Assembly: GCA_029262055.1 (NCBI GenBank)
Contig: JAJDAD010000049.1
Span: forward strand, 1-64,000
Reading direction: 5' to 3'
Source of the DNA: Candidatus Zhuqueibacterota bacterium
GTDB lineage: Bacteria; Zhuqueibacterota; Zhuqueibacteria; Oceanimicrobiales; Oceanimicrobiaceae
DNA: 64,000 bases
Part shown: positions 60,068-64,000 of the stretch, one piece after another
How positions within the stretch are numbered: position 1 is the stretch's first letter
Layout of the letters: every line of letters begins with the position of its first letter
Made by a program: the position numbers and the translations under genes
Notes under the pieces: generated by a model
Databases searched by the model: none
What the model was told of the DNA's origin: nothing
The model's input: only the letters and a program-made list of their open reading frames with translations

Positions 60068-63000
60068 TTACATCATCCGAAGCGCCTTACGGATCTTGTC
60101 CTGGATGTCTGTCCGATCCGGGTTCAACTCGATTATCCTTTTCCACTCAAAAACCGCGTCTTTAAAGTTGCCGCGATTGGCGTAAATGACACCCATATTC
60201 TCATAGGCCGTAATATCGTTGGGATCAATATCCTTTACGCGTTCATACTCAACGGCTGCTTCGCGGTACATTTTGTTCCTGAAATAAGCGTTCCCCAGAA
60301 TGCTATGCGCTTCTTTGTAGTCGGGATATATGTCTATCACCCGGCGAAACTCTTCTATGGCGCGCTCATAATCATTGTTCTTATAGTATTTGATACCATT
60401 AATCAGGACCATTTCCTTGCTGACCGTATCATCCTGGTATTCGTCGGCATCATGACCGGCATCGGCCGTGACGGGCGGATCTGTCTTATTCCCGGCGGAA
60501 TTGCCATTGCCATTCAGGCCGGCGCTCTGCGGGCTCTCCTCTTCACTTTGAGAATATGACTGTTTCCGCGGCGTGTCCGCGAAGCGGCTTGGCGGCTCGG
60601 CTACGTAGACCAGGTCGTCGTCGATGGCACGAATCAAGTCCGAAAAGGAAACCAGATCCGTTTCCCCAGCCTGTTCCTCTTCCAGTTCAGGCTCTGCAGC
60701 CGACTCAGGCACCTCGCTCTCGCTTTCCTCAGACGGAAAAAGGTCTGTCCCGGCAAAATGGTCCTCGCCCAGAAGTTCGTCGGTCGATGAAGCCGAGACC
60801 GAGTCGTCATCAGCTCCTGTCTCCACAAACTCATGCTCGTTCTCATCAGTGACAGCACCGCCAAATGGCGCCTCCGGATCCTCCACCAAAAGATCCTCGA
60901 GGTTTTCGACGTTTTCTAACTCACCGCCGGATTCTTCCTCAGGGAACTCAGCTTCGCCCGCTGAAACAAACTCCTGCGACTCCTCCTGCTCCTGCGGGGC
61001 GAAATCGTCTTCAACTTCCGGCTCTGCATCGCTGCCAAACAAGTCTTCAAATGAAATATCTGCCGTCAGAGACTGTTCCTCCACTTCTTCTTCCCGCTCC
61101 CGAGTTTCAGTTACAGCCTCGGTTTCAGCTTCAACTTCAGCAGTCTCGACATCGTTGAATTCAAACAACTCCTCAAAGCCATCGTCGTCAGCCGGTGGAG
61201 CTTCCTGGCTTTCCGATGGATAATCAACTGATACGACACCCTCATCCTCCTCAGGCAGGGGTTCAGGCTCTACCCGGTTGGCAAGCACATCCTGCAGGTC
61301 TGAAGTTAACAGGTCGTTGGCTTCGAGGTCATCTATTTCCTCTTCTACTATTCCAGAAGCAGGCTCCGTCGTAACGACATCGATCGAAATGCCGCCCGGG
61401 CTTTCGGCTGGTGCACCTTCATCGCTCGGGACATCACTCCTGGGCTCAGGGCTCGGCGTTTCTTCTGGCTCGGGTAGAATACCGTACTCTTTCTGCTCCA
61501 GCTCCTGCACAACCAGTTGTCCGTCCAGGGTCATAAATGGCGTACCCGGAGTCTTGATACGTCGTTTCCCGCGCTTCGCCTTCCTAAGGTAAGCCTCACG
61601 TAGCGCGCGCGTGTTGAGTCGATTTCGAACAAGCTCTTCGTATATTCGGCTCTCCAGAGTTCGGGTAAACTGGTACTTCTCCGTGTTGAGCTCATCCCGG
61701 ATTCTCCCGGCGCCATACTCCGGATGATTCTGGATAATATCGAATATCTTCGTTTTGTCCTCGATGCTAACGTGCTTGGACTCGACCGAAATGGACTCAT
61801 CGACCTCATAGGCATCAGCGCCTTGCTGCTCAAATACCTTCTTGTATTTGTTATAGTAGGCGTGCGTCGACAGGTTCGCGGACTCGCATGCATCCTTGAC
61901 TGTGAGTCCACCCGTGATTAGCTCATAAACTTCTTTGGCACGCCTGAGCTCGTCTTCCTGGCGCGTGTACTCTTCTTTTATCGTTACCAGGGTGATGTCA
62001 TCGTACTGCGGTGCCCCCTCGGTAAAGGAATAAATCGAATCCTTTAGCTTTTCAACAAACTGGTTCGCCGACAGATCGCCGTGCTCACGAAGAACATGCT
62101 GCAGCCTTTCCTCACCAAACAGTTCGCGCCGGGAGTTCATCGCCTCGGTAATGCCATCGGTATAAAGCAACAGGATATCATCTTTGGTGAGTTGGATCGT
62201 ATCCGACTGGATATAATTCTTAAAGTAATCCTTGTCCGGTAACTGCACGCCGATCGGGAAACCTTTCGGGTTTAGGTAATAAGTCTTTTCGGTACTCCCT
62301 CTATACAGGATCATCGGGTTGTGGCCGGCGCTGGCGTAATTCAGGCGGCGTTTTTTGGAATCGATGATCAGATAGAAAACCGTGACAAACATTCCCTTCT
62401 TGATGTCATTTGCGACAAACGCGTTGACGCGGGAGAGTACCTCGGCGGCATCCTTGAGGCCCCGTGCTTCGGTCCGCAAGGCGGTGCGGATCATTGTCAT
62501 AACCAGTGACCCGGGGACACCCTTTCCGGACACGTCGGCGACCGCAATGCCGAGAGTGTCTTTATCTACCTCAACGAAATCATAGTAATCGCCACCAACT
62601 TCTTTGGCAGCCTCGTAAAAGGCAGAGAGCTGATATCCTTCCAGCTCCGGAAATTCCATCGGCAGCAAGGTTTGCTGAATCTCCTGCGCTACCTGCATTT
62701 CTTTCTGCAACCGTTCCTGGTCCGCCAGGTTCTTCTGTGAATCGCGGAATTTATGAGTGATCTCGCTGAACGCCTTGGCTATTTCGCCAATCTCTGTTGA
62801 GGCATCAATGTCGACGTCATCCCCAATCTCCCCTTCATTGCCCATATTCTTGACCCATTCGGACAGCTTGCGGAATGGGTTCATCACCAGGTATATCAAG
62901 ATAACAACGCCGGCACAGCTCACGCCCAAAATCACCAAAGCCAACTGCAAGTCGGCCATTCTCTTGGCAACAACCCTCTCTTCCGCGTCCTGGGCAGAGA

Positions 63001-63919
63001 AAAGAATGTGGGCCTTACCGTAGTATTCCCCGGTCTCCTTTATAATGATCGGACTTTCCAGTTCGTAGAAAGTCTCGCCATCAATTTGCTGATACTTGTA
63101 GATGCCCCTAAAAACCTCTTCAAAAGCCTTTGGGCGTTTAAACTCCTCCAAGCCGATTTCGTACGGATTTGAGCTATAAACAATAAACCCGGTGCTATCT
63201 TCGATGGATATCCGGGACACCTGCTCCTGGTACTCTTCATTAATAGGATCAGCGATGACATCGATGAAGGTAAAGTTGTCCTTGGAGGCGGAACTGATCA
63301 AGTTGACTATCTGGCGCCCGGTGAGCTGAGATTCGGAAAGAAACTCGGAGAGAATTTCATCATCCGTTTTCATAAAGAAAAAAAGATAGCCAGTGGCAAT
63401 TGTCGCCGTAATAATCGTGATGGCGCGGAAGAAATATTTGGCTTTGATTGAAAAAGGAATGGTCGAAACCGAGCGCAGGAACCCCTTCTTGTCCTGAGGG
63501 TCGCGGCTTTTGCTGATGCGAAGTTCGTTGCCCTCATCCGTGCGCCGGTAATCGATATCGTCCATGAGCTTGCGCATGATGAAAATGCCAAGCCCACCTT
63601 TTTTGCCGATATCGATGTAGCGGTTCAGGTCGGGATCCTTGACCCGCTTGGGATCAAAAAAGGTGCCCTGATCGATGATTGACAACGTCAGGCTGTTCTT
63701 TTTGGCGATGGCCCGGATCGTGATGAGGCCTTCTTTTTCGCGATAGGCATGCCGAATTATGTTGGTGGCTGCCTCGTCAACGGCCAGCTTGAACGCATTT
63801 ACGACCTTGTCGGAGAATCGGTGCTTATGCCCGATCTGCGTCACAAAGTCCCGCAAGTCGCCCAAATAGTCGATATGGGCCGGGACTTTGATTTGTTGTT
63901 TTTCTACGCTTGCAAACAC
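60068..63919 (-). CDS. Fused RsbW-type kinase, transmembrane sensor, PP2C phosphatase, HTH and TPR protein
   Basis: A 1283-residue protein, start GTG. 1-140: HATPase anti-sigma kinase with N box DEAATNIIRHAY (48-59), DQG (83-85) and GGLGIFIM (108-115). 161-183 and about 325-348: membrane spans flanking an extracytoplasmic sensor. 349-400: HAMP-like. 410-648: PP2C with GGDYYD (442-447), ADVSGKG (Asp462), YTDG (Asp588) and YDD (639-641). 655-695: helix-turn-helix (GGLTVKDACESANLSTHAYY). 719-776: second HTH-like unit resembling transposase N-termini. 810-1165: acidic disordered linker. 1169-1269: three TPRs. Both catalytic domains keep their key residues. It probably phosphorylates and dephosphorylates the downstream STAS protein according to an outside signal (inference). 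It starts 3 nt after a gene cut by the right edge. Confidence 0.9.
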   Translation of the reverse strand: MFASVEKQQIKVPAHIDYLGDLRDFVTQIGHKHRFSDKVVNAFKLAVDEAATNIIRHAYREKEGLITIRAIAKKNSLTLSIIDQGTFFDPKRVKDPDLNRYIDIGKKGGLGIFIMRKLMDDIDYRRTDEGNELRISKSRDPQDKKGFLRSVSTIPFSIKAKYFFRAITIITATIATGYLFFFMKTDDEILSEFLSESQLTGRQIVNLISSASKDNFTFIDVIADPINEEYQEQVSRISIEDSTGFIVYSSNPYEIGLEEFKRPKAFEEVFRGIYKYQQIDGETFYELESPIIIKETGEYYGKAHILFSAQDAEERVVAKRMADLQLALVILGVSCAGVVILIYLVMNPFRKLSEWVKNMGNEGEIGDDVDIDASTEIGEIAKAFSEITHKFRDSQKNLADQERLQKEMQVAQEIQQTLLPMEFPELEGYQLSAFYEAAKEVGGDYYDFVEVDKDTLGIAVADVSGKGVPGSLVMTMIRTALRTEARGLKDAAEVLSRVNAFVANDIKKGMFVTVFYLIIDSKKRRLNYASAGHNPMILYRGSTEKTYYLNPKGFPIGVQLPDKDYFKNYIQSDTIQLTKDDILLLYTDGITEAMNSRRELFGEERLQHVLREHGDLSANQFVEKLKDSIYSFTEGAPQYDDITLVTIKEEYTRQEDELRRAKEVYELITGGLTVKDACESANLSTHAYYNKYKKVFEQQGADAYEVDESISVESKHVSIEDKTKIFDIIQNHPEYGAGRIRDELNTEKYQFTRTLESRIYEELVRNRLNTRALREAYLRKAKRGKRRIKTPGTPFMTLDGQLVVQELEQKEYGILPEPEETPSPEPRSDVPSDEGAPAESPGGISIDVVTTEPASGIVEEEIDDLEANDLLTSDLQDVLANRVEPEPLPEEDEGVVSVDYPSESQEAPPADDDGFEELFEFNDVETAEVEAETEAVTETREREEEVEEQSLTADISFEDLFGSDAEPEVEDDFAPQEQEESQEFVSAGEAEFPEEESGGELENVENLEDLLVEDPEAPFGGAVTDENEHEFVETGADDDSVSASSTDELLGEDHFAGTDLFPSEESESEVPESAAEPELEEEQAGETDLVSFSDLIRAIDDDLVYVAEPPSRFADTPRKQSYSQSEEESPQSAGLNGNGNSAGNKTDPPVTADAGHDADEYQDDTVSKEMVLINGIKYYKNNDYERAIEEFRRVIDIYPDYKEAHSILGNAYFRNKMYREAAVEYERVKDIDPNDITAYENMGVIYANRGNFKDAVFEWKRIIELNPDRTDIQDKIRKALRMM

Positions 63920-63922
63920 CTG

Positions 63923-64000
63923 CTATTCCGAGTCATTTCCTAGCCGCTCTCGCAGACCGTCGATGCGGTCCAGAATAATTTTGTTGTACGGCTGCAACTG
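63923..64000 (-). CDS. C-terminal end of an unidentified protein, cut by window edge
   Basis: Reading the minus strand from the right edge, a frame gives 25 residues beginning QLQPYNKIILDRIDGLRERL and ends in TAG at 63923-63925. It is too short to identify. It stops 3 nt before the GTG of the kinase-phosphatase gene, so the two are probably in one transcript, and the missing part could matter for understanding the partner-switching system. Confidence 0.6.
   Translation of the reverse strand, partial: QLQPYNKIILDRIDGLRERLGNDSE

Noticed and set aside
60624-61223. Serine-rich plus-strand reading frame
   Set aside because: Antisense image of the acidic linker: Glu/Asp codons read backwards give Ser and related residues.
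61592-61957. Insertion-sequence fragment within the kinase-phosphatase gene
   Set aside because: The transposase-like HTH units are in frame inside a long intact gene without terminal repeats, so they are treated as domains and not as an inserted element.

Overview
The window (64 kb, moderate GC) looks like chromosomal DNA of a Gram-negative (diderm) bacterium. It encodes an outer-membrane assembly set (BamA, a Skp/OmpH-type chaperone, a TamB-like protein, LolA, an OmpA-domain protein) and the MEP-pathway enzyme Dxr. A bacterial geranylgeranylglyceryl-phosphate synthase homologue at the left edge, the RsbU/RsbW/STAS proteins and the many barrel-like exported proteins fit the FCB superphylum or a neighbouring uncultured phylum. 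That placement is inference; there is no rRNA here to test it. No insertion sequence, prophage or CRISPR array was seen.

Layout. (a) 1-12.6 kb, all minus strand: a promoter at 12.55 kb opens tRNA-Glu, tRNA-Arg(ACG), tadA, three tRNA-Ser, tRNA-Ala and the SRP RNA. These are followed by dnaX, ybaB, recR, pgsA, pgpA, cinA, thpR, recA, recX, alaS and the GGGP synthase homologue, forming a translation, DNA-repair and phospholipid block. (b) 12.6-22 kb: a poorly coding 0.6 kb stretch, an orphan response regulator (the only confident plus-strand gene in the first 40 kb), a repeat-built exported protein, an ABC-F ATPase, an alpha/beta hydrolase, thiol peroxidase Tpx, a universal stress protein, a DASS transporter, an Fpg-like protein and an amidohydrolase. 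(c) 21.5-27.6 kb: aminotransferase, gcvT, thiE, ftsK, lolA. (d) 27.7-40.4 kb: uppS, tamB-like, bamA, skp, fabZ, lipoate-ligase-like, a barrel-like protein, dxr and rseP, which is an envelope and isoprenoid block. (e) 40.6-45.7 kb, plus strand: a clear sigma70-type promoter, an OmpA-domain protein, two small envelope proteins, mtnA and a TPR lipoprotein. (f) 45.8-55 kb, minus: exported proteins of unknown function, a CDP-alcohol phosphatidyltransferase, a membrane PP2C phosphatase and a beta-propeller phytase. (g) 55-64 kb, minus: tRNA-Arg(TCG), tRNA-Gln, gltX, tRNA-Ser(GCT), dprA, obg, and a partner-switching pair at the right end.

The most interesting locus is 59.25-63.92 kb. One 1283-residue protein carries, in order, an RsbW-type anti-sigma kinase domain, a transmembrane sensor module with HAMP-like linker, an RsbU/SpoIIE-type PP2C phosphatase, a transposase-like helix-turn-helix region, about 350 residues of acidic linker and three TPRs. 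The next gene encodes a STAS antagonist with an intact phospho-acceptor serine, and it has its own strong promoter. The STAS protein also ends in a short domain resembling the helix-turn-helix region of its partner. Kinase, phosphatase and substrate are therefore all present, but no sigma factor is visible in the window.

Several promoters share one form: a TTGACT- or TTGCAA-like -35, a 17-nt spacer and a TATATT- or TATTAT-like -10. Intrinsic terminators follow tpx, lolA, rseP and skp, and they helped decide two start codons.
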